Positions 45,848 to 55,098 of a stretch of 64,000 nucleotides of DNA are shown in pieces. The position numbers were made by a program, and so were the translations under genes. The stretch is taken from NCBI RefSeq assembly GCF_006542765.1, contig NZ_SKCD01000022.1, positions 186,001-250,000 on the forward strand, given 5' to 3'. The notes below the pieces were generated by a model. That model saw only the letters and a list, made by a program, of their open reading frames with translations, was not told the DNA's origin and searched no databases. Each line of letters begins with the position of its first letter. Position 1 is the stretch's first letter. Source of the stretch: Paenibacillus luteus (lineage in GTDB: Bacteria > Bacillota > Bacilli > Paenibacillales > Paenibacillaceae).

Positions 45848-45871
45848 CCTTTAATTTGTCTAAAGCATCGC

Positions 45872-47197
45872 CTAGTCTGCTTTTTTGGCAGTAAACACCT
45901 TGTCCATTTCCTTCAGCATATTGTCGATTGGGTAAGACTTGCCCCCATCCACCAACACCTGCTGAATGCCGGTAAACATCGTATCTTGAACCCCAGAAGG
46001 CCAATTCTGATCAAGGAAGTTATGTGTTCCCACATTCAAATATGGAATCAGCTCCTTAAGCGTCTCATCCAAATCTGGATTCACATCCGTAAATACCGGG
46101 AATGCTTTCGCCTGCTTGAGCAGCATTTCATTATTTTCCTTCTCTGCCCAAAAGTCGATATATTTCTTCACTTCTTCAGGATGCTCCGTATTTGCTGATG
46201 CTCCAATGCCGAGTGCGATAGCGGATGATACGAATACTTTCTCACCGGCTTTTACATAAGGAAGCGGGAACATACCGAGCTCCACATCAGGATTTACTGC
46301 TAAAATGGCTGGCAATGCCCAGTTCCCCATAACCATCATGCTAGTTTTGTCCGTTGCCATTAGCTGAACCATTTGATCGTAGTTTGTTCCCAAAATTCCT
46401 TTGTTGAAGTAGCCTTTTTCATCTAATGAAATATAATCCTCCATCATTTGATTCCATGCTGATCCAACGAAAGTGGCATTGCCTTCATACATTTGCTGAT
46501 CGAAATCCGGATTGTCTCGGTAAATTGCAGAAGGTGCCATCGCGTAGGGAATAATTTGCGTCACCCATAAGTCTTTGTTGCCGATTGCTAGCGGCGTAAT
46601 TCCAGCAGCTTTAATTTGTTCACAAAGTGCAAGGAATTCTTCCCAGTTCTTAGGAATGGAGAGCCCCATATCCGCAAATATCTTTTTATTATAGATCACA
46701 CCAATAGCATTCTGATCCAGCGGGAGCGCATACACTTTTCCATCCATGCTCTCCATCTCTTTGGCGCCTTCTTGGAGGCGTGAAACCCATGGTCTATCAG
46801 ACAAATCCATCAAGTAGCCCGCTTCAACGAATGGCACTTTCCAAGTGCCGGGAGCTACACCGACAATATCCGGTGCGTCTCCTGAGGCGAATCGCGTTTT
46901 GATCAGTGTCTGATATTGATCGACTGGTGCGTTCTCATACTCAATCGTAATATTTGGATATTTTTCATGGAACTTCTTATTGATTTCTTTCAATGTAGGA
47001 CCCGCTTCTGCTTCCATAAAGTGAAGCATCTTGAGCGTAACCGGCTTGGCTTCGGAATCCGCAGTCGTTGTACTTGGACTTGCTTCCCCTCCGTTTGACG
47101 ATTCTGCCGAATTATTGTTGCCACATGCTGTTAGTACGATGGATAAAAGCATAACAATGAAAATTGTACAGCCAATCATTCTCTTTCTTGCCAACAT
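45872..47197 (-). CDS. Lipoprotein sugar-binding protein (copy next to the permeases)
   Basis: Protein of 441 residues from the ATG at 47197 (AGGGGGT site); the upstream extension to 47293 lacks a site and a signal sequence. The lipobox is LTAC. The family 1 solute-binding fold shows MLHFMEAEAGPTLKEINKKF, GDAPDIVGVAPGTW, YALPLDQNAIGVIYNKKIF and a C-terminal PSGVQDTMFTGIQQVLVDGG. It is closely related along its whole length to the protein encoded just upstream (47426-48730). Being adjacent to the permease pair, this copy is the likely transport subunit. Confidence 0.93.
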   Translation of the reverse strand: MLARKRMIGCTIFIVMLLSIVLTACGNNNSAESSNGGEASPSTTTADSEAKPVTLKMLHFMEAEAGPTLKEINKKFHEKYPNITIEYENAPVDQYQTLIKTRFASGDAPDIVGVAPGTWKVPFVEAGYLMDLSDRPWVSRLQEGAKEMESMDGKVYALPLDQNAIGVIYNKKIFADMGLSIPKNWEEFLALCEQIKAAGITPLAIGNKDLWVTQIIPYAMAPSAIYRDNPDFDQQMYEGNATFVGSAWNQMMEDYISLDEKGYFNKGILGTNYDQMVQLMATDKTSMMVMGNWALPAILAVNPDVELGMFPLPYVKAGEKVFVSSAIALGIGASANTEHPEEVKKYIDFWAEKENNEMLLKQAKAFPVFTDVNPDLDETLKELIPYLNVGTHNFLDQNWPSGVQDTMFTGIQQVLVDGGKSYPIDNMLKEMDKVFTAKKAD

Positions 47198-47214
47198 CTC
47201 ATGACCCCCTAAAT

Positions 47215-47229
47215 AATTATCGCTTACAT
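47215..47229. promoter_or_regulatory. Candidate cre (CcpA) site before the transport binding-protein gene
   Basis: On the minus strand ATGTAAGCGATAATT fits the catabolite-responsive element consensus with one mismatch, 18-32 bases upstream of the start codon. It lies between the terminator of the upstream binding-protein gene and this gene, where a separate promoter would be expected. Confidence 0.3.
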
Positions 47230-47401
47230 GAATAGTGTAACTTGAATACATGGAGGGAAACACCGAGTCATTTTCCAAAAAAGGTAGGTTCATTTTCTAA
47301 ACCAAGGTGAAATAGCTATTGTCGTCCTTTGGCGGCGCGGCGCGTTTCATTCCGAGAAATATGGAGAATGTATAGCCTAAGGATATTCATTCCTAAATAT
47401 C

Positions 47402-47436
47402 AAAAAAAATGCCCTGCAGATTTCTCTACGGGACAT
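47402..47436 (-). terminator. Terminator overlapping the end of the second binding-protein gene
   Basis: ATGTCCC and GGGCAT arms followed on the minus strand by eight T residues; the stop codon of the gene lies inside the hairpin. It separates the sensor operon from the transport operon, so the two binding proteins can be made at different levels. Confidence 0.6.
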
Positions 47437-48730
47437 CTTTCATGCTTGCTATATTTTGTTTATAAGCCAGGTCCAATTCGCTCAGCGCCTTATCTATGGT
47501 ATAGCCTTCTCCGTCCACCATCAGTTTTTGGATGACATGGAATAACGTATCTTGTACAGCAGGTGGCCAGTTCTGGTCTAGAAAAGGATAGGTCCCCACC
47601 TGAAAAGCAGGTTCAAGTTCCTGCTGAGCTGGATCGATGGAAGGCCAGACATCTTTGAACACCGGATAAGACTTCGTTCTTTCCAGAAACAGGGCATTAA
47701 TGTCCGGCCTGCTCCAAAAATCAATGTACTTCCTTACTTCATCAGGATAAACAGTTGAGCTGGATGCACCAAGCCCTATACTAACGCCGGATGATAGCCA
47801 CACAACGTTATCCCCTTTGACATACGGGAGTGGGAACATTCCGATTTCCGCATCAGGGTTTGTTAAAGTAATGGGGCCAAGTGACCAGTTGCCCATAATC
47901 ATCATAGCGGTTTGACCAGTTGCTAGCATCTGCACCATTTGATCGTAGGTTACGCCTAATATGTCTTCATTAAAATATCCTTTTACTCTCAAATCAATAT
48001 AATCCTCTAACATCTCGCGCCATGAAGAATTCGAGAAAGTTGCCTTCCCTTCATACATATTACGATCAAAATCTGGATTATTCCGATAGATGGCCGAAGG
48101 TGCCATCGCATAGGGAATGACTTGTGTTACCCACTGGTCTTTCATTCCTAGAGACATCGGAATACGCCCATCTTGCTTAATTTGTTCGCATAGCGATAAG
48201 AAAGCATCCCAATGGCTTGGAGGTGTCAGACCCTTTTCTTTAAAATACTTCTTATCATACAATACACCGATTGCATTACGGTTAACGGGCATCGCATACA
48301 GCTTCCCGCCAGTGGACATCATCGCTTTTGCATGATCCTGGAGCCTACTCGCCCAACTGCCTCCACTAAGATCCATCAAATAACCCGCCTCGGCAAAAGG
48401 CTCTTGCCACGTACCCGGAAAAACGCCAAGAATATCTGGAGCTCCGCCCGCAACGAAACGGCTACGAATTATACTCTGATATTGGTCCACAGGCGCATAT
48501 TCGACCTGAATCGTAATGTTCGGATATTCCTTATGAAATCGCTCATTGATTTCCGACACCACCGGGCCCGCTTCTGTGCCGATCCAATGTAACATATGAA
48601 GCGTAATCTGATGATCTGACACCAGAGTATTCGCTGCAATCTCATCGCCCTTTGTTTGGCAGCCGATGCCGAATACCGCTACGCTAACCATTATGATTAT
48701 GGTCAAGCTGACTCTTATACTCGTTCGCAT
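47426..48730 (-). CDS. Second solute-binding protein, in operon with the YesM/YesN pair
   Basis: Protein of 434 residues that aligns end to end with the neighbour at 45872 (both share VTQ-I/V-IPYAMAPSAIYR, Y-DQMVQ and the VQDT-F motif near the end). The N-terminus is a signal peptide with a weak lipobox (FGIGC). It starts 15 bases after the response regulator gene with a GAGGGATC site and is followed by its own terminator. It has no permeases of its own. The position behind a YesM/YesN pair suggests a sensing role, like the binding-protein partner in XylFII-LytS/YesN-type three-component systems (inference); a duplicate transport subunit is the alternative. Confidence 0.9.
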   Translation of the reverse strand: MRTSIRVSLTIIIMVSVAVFGIGCQTKGDEIAANTLVSDHQITLHMLHWIGTEAGPVVSEINERFHKEYPNITIQVEYAPVDQYQSIIRSRFVAGGAPDILGVFPGTWQEPFAEAGYLMDLSGGSWASRLQDHAKAMMSTGGKLYAMPVNRNAIGVLYDKKYFKEKGLTPPSHWDAFLSLCEQIKQDGRIPMSLGMKDQWVTQVIPYAMAPSAIYRNNPDFDRNMYEGKATFSNSSWREMLEDYIDLRVKGYFNEDILGVTYDQMVQMLATGQTAMMIMGNWSLGPITLTNPDAEIGMFPLPYVKGDNVVWLSSGVSIGLGASSSTVYPDEVRKYIDFWSRPDINALFLERTKSYPVFKDVWPSIDPAQQELEPAFQVGTYPFLDQNWPPAVQDTLFHVIQKLMVDGEGYTIDKALSELDLAYKQNIASMKDVP

Positions 48731-48745
48731 ACGATCCCTCTTCTA

Positions 48746-50239
48746 CTATTTACGCTTATATTCCTGAGGCGTGATGCCTGTCCATCGCTTGAACGTTTGA
48801 CTAAAAAACTTAGGGTCATCATAGCCGACAAGCCTGCTGATCTCACTAATTTTTTTGTATCCGCCATCCAAAAGCTCCTTTGCTTTATTCATACGAATCC
48901 GAACGATATAATCCGAGAAGTTTAAGCCGGTTTCCGCTTTGAATAGCTTCGATAAGTACCCAATGCTCACATGATAACGCACGGCGAAATCCCCAAGATG
49001 AATCTTATCACTATAATGCTGCTGCACATAATCCATGAGAGCTGGGATAATTTGTTTAGGCTGGGGTATCGTTTGATTATTGGCGGTCATCATACTCATC
49101 AACCGATCAGAAATCCATTGCTGGAGCAAGGCTTCATCTCGACATGTTTTTAAATAGGTGTATACGGAATCTGTACTGATAACGCTTATTTCACTGCGTT
49201 TGCCAGTCAATGTATATTTCAGCGCATACAAGAAGTCGGAAAGCAGCTCGGACATTTGCTTCACCGTTATGCTATCACGCCGAAGCCCATCCAGCATACG
49301 GCGCAGCTCCAGCTGCAGCTTAGCATAATCCGACTCTCGGATATGCAGTTCAATTCGTCTTGCACTATCCCAGAACGATTCCATTTGATTGCTGACTGAA
49401 AGCGGCATAAACGTAGCTGCTCCTAGGCGAACCTGCTGCTCTAGCAGCTCTAGACAAACCTGGTAAGTGCCTTCCATAGATTCACCTGCTGTGGGCATCC
49501 GATAAGAGGTATGGATAATGATGCTGTCCCGCTCGCAACAGAAATCATGAATGCTCTTCACTTTTTGCCGGATATCGCTCTCTCGATCATTCACTTGCGC
49601 AGAGAGAAGAATAACTCGAATATGCCCATCCATGTCAAAACAATTGGCTAAGGAATCAACCTCTCGTCGCAGCCAGGCGGTTACAACTTCCGTAGAAGCT
49701 CCCATTTGCGGCCATGTATACGGACTGTTCCAATTTTCAAGAAGAATGGTTATCATCAGCCACTGTGACGAATCATGCGTGCTGTCAGCATGCTCCTTCC
49801 CCTTGATTCCCCTTATCATCCCTGCTAACGTTAAATCAAACACATTGCGGCTCTTCTCTTTCTCCTTATAGACAGCATCCATTAACCGTTCTACTGCAGC
49901 GTGCAGTTCATCAGCGGGCACAGGCTTTAATAAATACTCTTTAGCGCCTAGCTTTAGCGCGCTTCTCGCATATTCAAAGTCGTTATAGCCACTGAGCATG
50001 ATAGCTTGCATATTTGGATATAGAGCAATCAATCGTTCAATAACTTCGAGTCCAGTAAAGCCCGGCATACGAATATCCGTAATAAGGATATCCGGTATAT
50101 AATGACCTGTAAGGGCATGGGCAAGCGCATCCTCGCCGTTGTCAAAGCTGATTATGGAATGATCTTTTTCGTAAGGCTTCAGTAGATGCAGAAGTTCTTC
50201 CATCGCAAGCCATTCGTCTTCAATCAGCATGATGTTCAT
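48746..50239 (-). CDS. YesN-type response regulator with AraC DNA-binding domain
   Basis: Protein of 497 residues from the ATG at 50239. Receiver domain: LIEDEW, phospho-acceptor Asp55 in ILITDIRMPG, LLKPVPADEL. A variable middle (about 130-390) and the C-terminal AraC double helix-turn-helix (VRYHVSIGYLSKLFKAETGL, ISRLVGYDDPKFFSQTFKRW, ending GITPQEYKRK) follow. It overlaps the end of the kinase gene by about 20 bases and is followed by a solute-binding-protein gene. Likely target: the adjacent binding protein-permease-GH78 operon. Confidence 0.93.
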   Translation of the reverse strand: MNIMLIEDEWLAMEELLHLLKPYEKDHSIISFDNGEDALAHALTGHYIPDILITDIRMPGFTGLEVIERLIALYPNMQAIMLSGYNDFEYARSALKLGAKEYLLKPVPADELHAAVERLMDAVYKEKEKSRNVFDLTLAGMIRGIKGKEHADSTHDSSQWLMITILLENWNSPYTWPQMGASTEVVTAWLRREVDSLANCFDMDGHIRVILLSAQVNDRESDIRQKVKSIHDFCCERDSIIIHTSYRMPTAGESMEGTYQVCLELLEQQVRLGAATFMPLSVSNQMESFWDSARRIELHIRESDYAKLQLELRRMLDGLRRDSITVKQMSELLSDFLYALKYTLTGKRSEISVISTDSVYTYLKTCRDEALLQQWISDRLMSMMTANNQTIPQPKQIIPALMDYVQQHYSDKIHLGDFAVRYHVSIGYLSKLFKAETGLNFSDYIVRIRMNKAKELLDGGYKKISEISRLVGYDDPKFFSQTFKRWTGITPQEYKRK

Positions 50240-52052
50240 CGCTTTCTTCCTCCCCATACCAGATAAGGGGCAGCCTAAGGATCATAGCCGTTCCACCTGA
50301 TTCAACATTTACACATGTAAGACCATATTCTGTACCATATAGCAGTTGCAATCGCTTTTGAATATTTACAAGCGCAATCCCCAAATGCTCCTCATCTGTA
50401 TTCGGGCCATGCACATGGGCCTCCTCAAAGCGTTTTTTAAGCTTCTCTTGAACGGTTGCCCTCATGCCCGCCCCATTATCCGAGACGATAATCTCCAGTA
50501 TTTCGCCGAGTTTCCTCACGCTTACTGTGATCAGACCGCCAGACCTCCGGTTCTCCAATCCGTGAACGACAGCATTCTCCACCAGCGGCTGAATCATAAG
50601 ACGCAGCACCTGCACCTTATACAGCTCTTCAGGAATGTCTTTCTCGAACGCGAATCGATCACGAAATCGATACTTCTGAATCTTAATGTAACTCTCGACT
50701 AGATTCAGCTCCTCCGTAAGCTCGACGGTTCGATTCCAATCATATAAGCTGTAACGGAATAAATGGGCTAACGATTCGGTTACCTCAACAACGTCTTCCG
50801 ATGCGCCTTTTCTTCCTAGTGACTTCAATATGGTTAACGTATTAAATAGAAAATGAGGGTTAATCTGTGCCTGCAAAGCAATGAGTCGTGCTTCCTTTTC
50901 CCGAATTTCTGCTACATACACTTTGGCAATCATATCTTGCAAGCTATCAAGCATTTGATTAAATACTTTACCGAGCAGGCCGATCTCGTTTCGAGTGCCC
51001 TGATTGTCCAATCGAACGGTAAAATCCCCGCGTTCTACATGACGCATCGTTATAATCATTTTTCTAAGCGGTTTGGTAATTCCCGTTGCAATTAACCACC
51101 CGACAACAACGACAAGAAAAAGCATGCCGATTTCAATCCAAACGACAGTATTGCGAATATGATTCAGCTGCTTCGTGATCGAGTCCATTGGCGTCAGAAT
51201 CAAGGTTGTCCATTTCGTATAATTTGATCGGTCCAGCCCGTATAGAAATGGCTTCCCCTCCCAATTTATCGTTCCCATATCGCTATAACGCGGCAAATCA
51301 GACATTTGAATACCCGGTAAGGATTTGCCGGTAAGTGTATCTTGTATGTCATATACAACCTGGCCGTCATCGGTCACAACGAAAAGCATAGAATTTGAAA
51401 CATTTTTATTTTCCTGAAACGAGACCAAATCTTTAAACACGTCCGCATGAATATCAATTTTCATGTATCCAATATGCTTGCCAGTCGAAATATGATTGAT
51501 TGGACGAATGAGAGAGAAGACTTGCTCCCCCAGAAAATTGGTTATCGTATTCTCCCTCATGGTTGGCCACAGCAAAAAGGTAGAGCGCTTGCTCATCTCA
51601 AGCGGGTACCATGGCTCCTGCTCGATTGTATGCCCAATTGGCGGACTTCTTTTGGACCAAAAGTACGTTAATGCCAACTTCCGTTCGGTATAAAGATATA
51701 TGCCTTGTACATCTGGCCATGAAATGGTCATATTCATGAGATGCGCTGTTACTTGCTGGGCAAGTTCCGCTTGATCAGCCGCACTCAACTCTTGATCCAT
51801 TCCTACCATCTTTTGAACAATAGAATCATTGAAAACAGAAAGAGAAAGCTTCTCCAAATCTTCGGTGTAGAGCTCGAGTGAGCGAGTAATTTGTGTACTG
51901 TTAGTGCTCAACAGCTGCAGTGATTGCTTCTCCAACTCCTTCACACTGCTGTAATAATAGAATACCCCTGTCAAAATGAAAGAAAAGGCAAATAATACGG
52001 TAAAGCTAATGACAAGCTTCGTTTTTAAATTCCATGTTTGCCAATGCTTCAT
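50220..52052 (-). CDS. YesM-type sensor histidine kinase
   Basis: Membrane kinase of 610 residues from the ATG at 52052 (GAGGAAG site). An in-frame ATG at 52142 would add 30 residues without known features. TM1 (about 12-35), a large extracellular region of the dCache/sCache kind (about 40-280, with GTINWEGKPFLYGLDRSNYTK), TM2 (about 290-310), HAMP (KPLRKMIITMRHVERGDFTV), the His_kinase motif QINPHFLFNTLTIL with His400, and GHKL boxes (QPLVENAVVHGLENR, DNGAGM, GIALVNIQKRLQLLYG). First gene of the kinase-regulator-binding protein unit. Confidence 0.93.
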   Translation of the reverse strand: MKHWQTWNLKTKLVISFTVLFAFSFILTGVFYYYSSVKELEKQSLQLLSTNSTQITRSLELYTEDLEKLSLSVFNDSIVQKMVGMDQELSAADQAELAQQVTAHLMNMTISWPDVQGIYLYTERKLALTYFWSKRSPPIGHTIEQEPWYPLEMSKRSTFLLWPTMRENTITNFLGEQVFSLIRPINHISTGKHIGYMKIDIHADVFKDLVSFQENKNVSNSMLFVVTDDGQVVYDIQDTLTGKSLPGIQMSDLPRYSDMGTINWEGKPFLYGLDRSNYTKWTTLILTPMDSITKQLNHIRNTVVWIEIGMLFLVVVVGWLIATGITKPLRKMIITMRHVERGDFTVRLDNQGTRNEIGLLGKVFNQMLDSLQDMIAKVYVAEIREKEARLIALQAQINPHFLFNTLTILKSLGRKGASEDVVEVTESLAHLFRYSLYDWNRTVELTEELNLVESYIKIQKYRFRDRFAFEKDIPEELYKVQVLRLMIQPLVENAVVHGLENRRSGGLITVSVRKLGEILEIIVSDNGAGMRATVQEKLKKRFEEAHVHGPNTDEEHLGIALVNIQKRLQLLYGTEYGLTCVNVESGGTAMILRLPLIWYGEEESDEHHAD

Positions 52053-52421
52053 AGCTTCCTCAACTGCAGCAACATTTGTTAGCCCCCAATAGGAGATTAG
52101 CGACTCATCATTATAATTCATCCTTACGTTACTCTGTTCCATAAATTAGCGTCAAGCTAAATTTTCGTCTCAAATTTAATAATGAGCTTTGATAATATTC
52201 TGCTCAGCTTCTGTTGATACCTGTAGTTGTTTCAACTGAAAAAAAGCATTACCATAAGCATGTCCTTCATAGGAATGCCATCTGATAATGCCTCATCCGA
52301 TTATTTCATAACATACTAAAATTAAAAAAACTATACTGAATTTCTTACTTTCCATATTTCATAATGCATTATAATACAATAAAGAAGACTAGTTAATCTT
52401 CCTTCAATTATGTTAAATGAA

Positions 52422-54782
52422 TTAACCTTCTAACGTAAATTTCTCACCTTTATTCAGCTGAAGCATAGTCGTGCTGCTCTTGTAAATGATTGTATATTCA
52501 TTTAATTGATCTGCCGTTGCAGTGAGTACGGCTCTCGTAAGCTTGCCCCCGCTGAAATAGATGTCTACAATAAGCCCCCCCTTGGCACGAAGGCCTCTCA
52601 CATAGCCATCTTCGAATTCGTCTGGCAAAGCGGGCAATAGCCAAATTTTATGATTGCTGTTTTGTAGGAACATCTCCGCAATACCCGCACACGCACCAAA
52701 ATTACCATCTATCTGGAATGGCGGATGAGCATCGAATAAGTTGGCATAAGTACCACCACCGTGGAGATAATCGGTTTCATTGGTTTGAACAAACTGAAGT
52801 TGGCGCTTTAAAAGCTTTAAGGCGCGATTCCCATCATGCAGTCTCGCCCATACGTTAATTTTCCAGCCGAGACTCCAGCCTGTACCATCATCCCCCCTTA
52901 AATGAAGTGATGTCCGGCACGCTTCTGCCAATTCAGGTGTATCCGTAACGGTTATATCATGCCCGGGATGCAAGGGGTACAAATGAGAAATATGTCTATG
53001 ATCCGGCTCTGCTTCTTGAAATTCTTCATTCCATTCCAAAAGCTGGCCTTTGCTTCCGATCTGATAGGGATAAAGTCGATCAGCCTTTTCCTGCAAAAGG
53101 TTGGCAAAGGCAGCATCCATGTCCAGCAGCTTCGAACTTTGAATACAATTACGGAATATTTCTCTCACAATAGCCATTGTCATCGTAGCTGTCTTGGCTA
53201 CATTGCTTTTTTGACCATCGTATATAAAAGCATTCTCTGGTGATGTCGAAGGTGACAGTATAAGATAACCATCCTCGTCCTCTACCAAGAGGTCGACATA
53301 AAATTGTGCAGCGCTTTTCATAATTGGATAAGCTGTTTCTTGCAAAAACCTGTAATCCAATGTGTATTCATAATGCTCGAATAGATGCTGACATAACCAC
53401 CCCGACGACATCGGCCAGAACGCATAACCAGCTGTTCCACGGCTTTTATTGCCAACGGGACTTGAATGACCCCAAATATCAACATTATGATGAGAGGTAA
53501 AACCACCTGCATTGTAGTGAGTTTGAGCGGTTAGCGACCCTGTTACTTTCAACACTTTAATAAGGTCAAATAACGGTTGATGCAATTCAGATAGATTCGT
53601 TATCTCTGCTGGCCAGTAATTCATTTGGGTATTAATGTTTACGGTATAATTGGAGCTCCAAGGTGCCCGTAGCTCCTTATTCCAAATCCCTTGCAAATTA
53701 GCCGGCATCGTTCCTTCTCTCGAACTTGCTATCAACAAATATCTCCCATATTGGAAAATGAGCGAATATAACCCCTTATCATCCTGTGTCTCCCCAAATC
53801 GCTTCAATCTTTCATTCGTTGGAATATGGTAGTGAATATCTTCCCCAAGATGAATATCCACTCTGTCATACAACCTTTGATAATCCGCCACATGCTTCTG
53901 TTTCATTTCATCATAGTTATTGATCCGAACATGCTGCCTATCATTCTCACAGTTTGCTTTGTAATCTTTTCCATTGAGAAATGGATGCTTATCATAGCCA
54001 TTAAAGCTTGTACGAATACAGACTTTAATAACTACACTATCCGCCATAGCAACCTCAATACCGTTTGTTGTTGTGGTTACAGCGCCTCCAAGCGGTTCAA
54101 CTGCAGCTAGAGTACGGAATGCGATGCCTCGCTTCCGTTCATCCGTTTCATAGATAATAGGATTTGGTGAATCGACATAGTTGGGATCTACATGCGACGG
54201 GCAGAGTCCATCAAGTATAACTGTATGGTCCTTTACGCTTATTGAATGTTGTAATGGACTATTCATCGTCATATGGAAGCTAATCGATTGGGGTTGATCA
54301 GCGCTAAGCTTAATGACCATACACTGGTCTACCGCGGAAATAAATGCTTCACGATGATAGCGGGCGCCTAGATGCATAAAGGATGATTTTGATACTGCAT
54401 GGTTCAGATTGAGCTCTCGATAGTAGTCCGATACTAAGTTTTCATTAATATTGCTAAAGCTCAGCTGTAGATCGCCTAATGGCATATAAGACTGAGTAAA
54501 TGGCCCCAGCATATGGTCCTCAATCCATTCTTGCCCTTCTTTGTATTTCCCTTTGTTTATGAGATTCATGGCTTCATAATAATACTTGCTAGCCCCAGGT
54601 ACATTAGTGTCCTGCGGATATCCGGACCACAGCGTATCTTCGTTCAACATAATCGTATCCCTATCCGGCTTCCAATAGAGCATAGCTCCGATTCTTCCGT
54701 TCCCTAGCGGTAATGCTTCTACCCATTCGCTTGCGGGCTCTTGATACCATAATTTTGTAGGTTTTTTTAGTTGTATGGACAT
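52422..54782 (-). CDS. GH95 family glycosidase (alpha-L-fucosidase or alpha-L-galactosidase type)
   Basis: Protein of 786 residues without a signal peptide, intracellular. The N-terminal beta domain starts with LWYQEPASEWVEALPLGNG, the family's most typical motif, with LNEDTLWSGYP. The (alpha/alpha)6 catalytic domain carries NINTQMNYWPAE (about 380-390), SPSTSPENAF (about 510-518, candidate acid Glu) and PPFQIDGNFG (about 686-695, Asp as part of the base system). GH95 enzymes invert alpha-1,2-L-fucosides or L-galactosides; which one applies cannot be read here. The start has a GGAGG site. It is the last gene behind permease-permease-SBP-unassigned glycosidase. Confidence 0.93.
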   Translation of the reverse strand: MSIQLKKPTKLWYQEPASEWVEALPLGNGRIGAMLYWKPDRDTIMLNEDTLWSGYPQDTNVPGASKYYYEAMNLINKGKYKEGQEWIEDHMLGPFTQSYMPLGDLQLSFSNINENLVSDYYRELNLNHAVSKSSFMHLGARYHREAFISAVDQCMVIKLSADQPQSISFHMTMNSPLQHSISVKDHTVILDGLCPSHVDPNYVDSPNPIIYETDERKRGIAFRTLAAVEPLGGAVTTTTNGIEVAMADSVVIKVCIRTSFNGYDKHPFLNGKDYKANCENDRQHVRINNYDEMKQKHVADYQRLYDRVDIHLGEDIHYHIPTNERLKRFGETQDDKGLYSLIFQYGRYLLIASSREGTMPANLQGIWNKELRAPWSSNYTVNINTQMNYWPAEITNLSELHQPLFDLIKVLKVTGSLTAQTHYNAGGFTSHHNVDIWGHSSPVGNKSRGTAGYAFWPMSSGWLCQHLFEHYEYTLDYRFLQETAYPIMKSAAQFYVDLLVEDEDGYLILSPSTSPENAFIYDGQKSNVAKTATMTMAIVREIFRNCIQSSKLLDMDAAFANLLQEKADRLYPYQIGSKGQLLEWNEEFQEAEPDHRHISHLYPLHPGHDITVTDTPELAEACRTSLHLRGDDGTGWSLGWKINVWARLHDGNRALKLLKRQLQFVQTNETDYLHGGGTYANLFDAHPPFQIDGNFGACAGIAEMFLQNSNHKIWLLPALPDEFEDGYVRGLRAKGGLIVDIYFSGGKLTRAVLTATADQLNEYTIIYKSSTTMLQLNKGEKFTLEG

Positions 54783-55098
54783 TAGCAGCCTCCGTTTGTT
54801 ACGTGTTTTCTCGTTATACCTTTTATTTTTTCATTTTCGCTGTTCGGATACTTACATCACTATCATTTCTTCAGCCCTTCATGTCCCATTTTATTCTTTA
54901 ATTGTAGGTTTGACCTTCCGTTCCTGCTAGTGGGTTATGTTGATTTCGCGGTATCTTCTCTTTACTTTATATAGATATGCTTTCGGGATACTCGATTCAA
55001 TGCGAATACAAAAACGAGAAATAAAACTCTTAGAGTTATATGCCTCAATTGTTGAAGATATTGACTTAGAACCATTTGACTGCCTAAGTGAGCCCCCG
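54783..55098. other. Gap before the GH95 gene
   Basis: About 315 AT-rich bases between the unassigned glycosidase gene and GH95. I see no terminator with a T-run and no convincing gene. A plus-strand stretch of about 60 codons (around 54937-55120) has coding-like composition but lacks a ribosome binding site and overlaps the glycosidase gene. GH95 may have a promoter of its own here. Confidence 0.35.
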
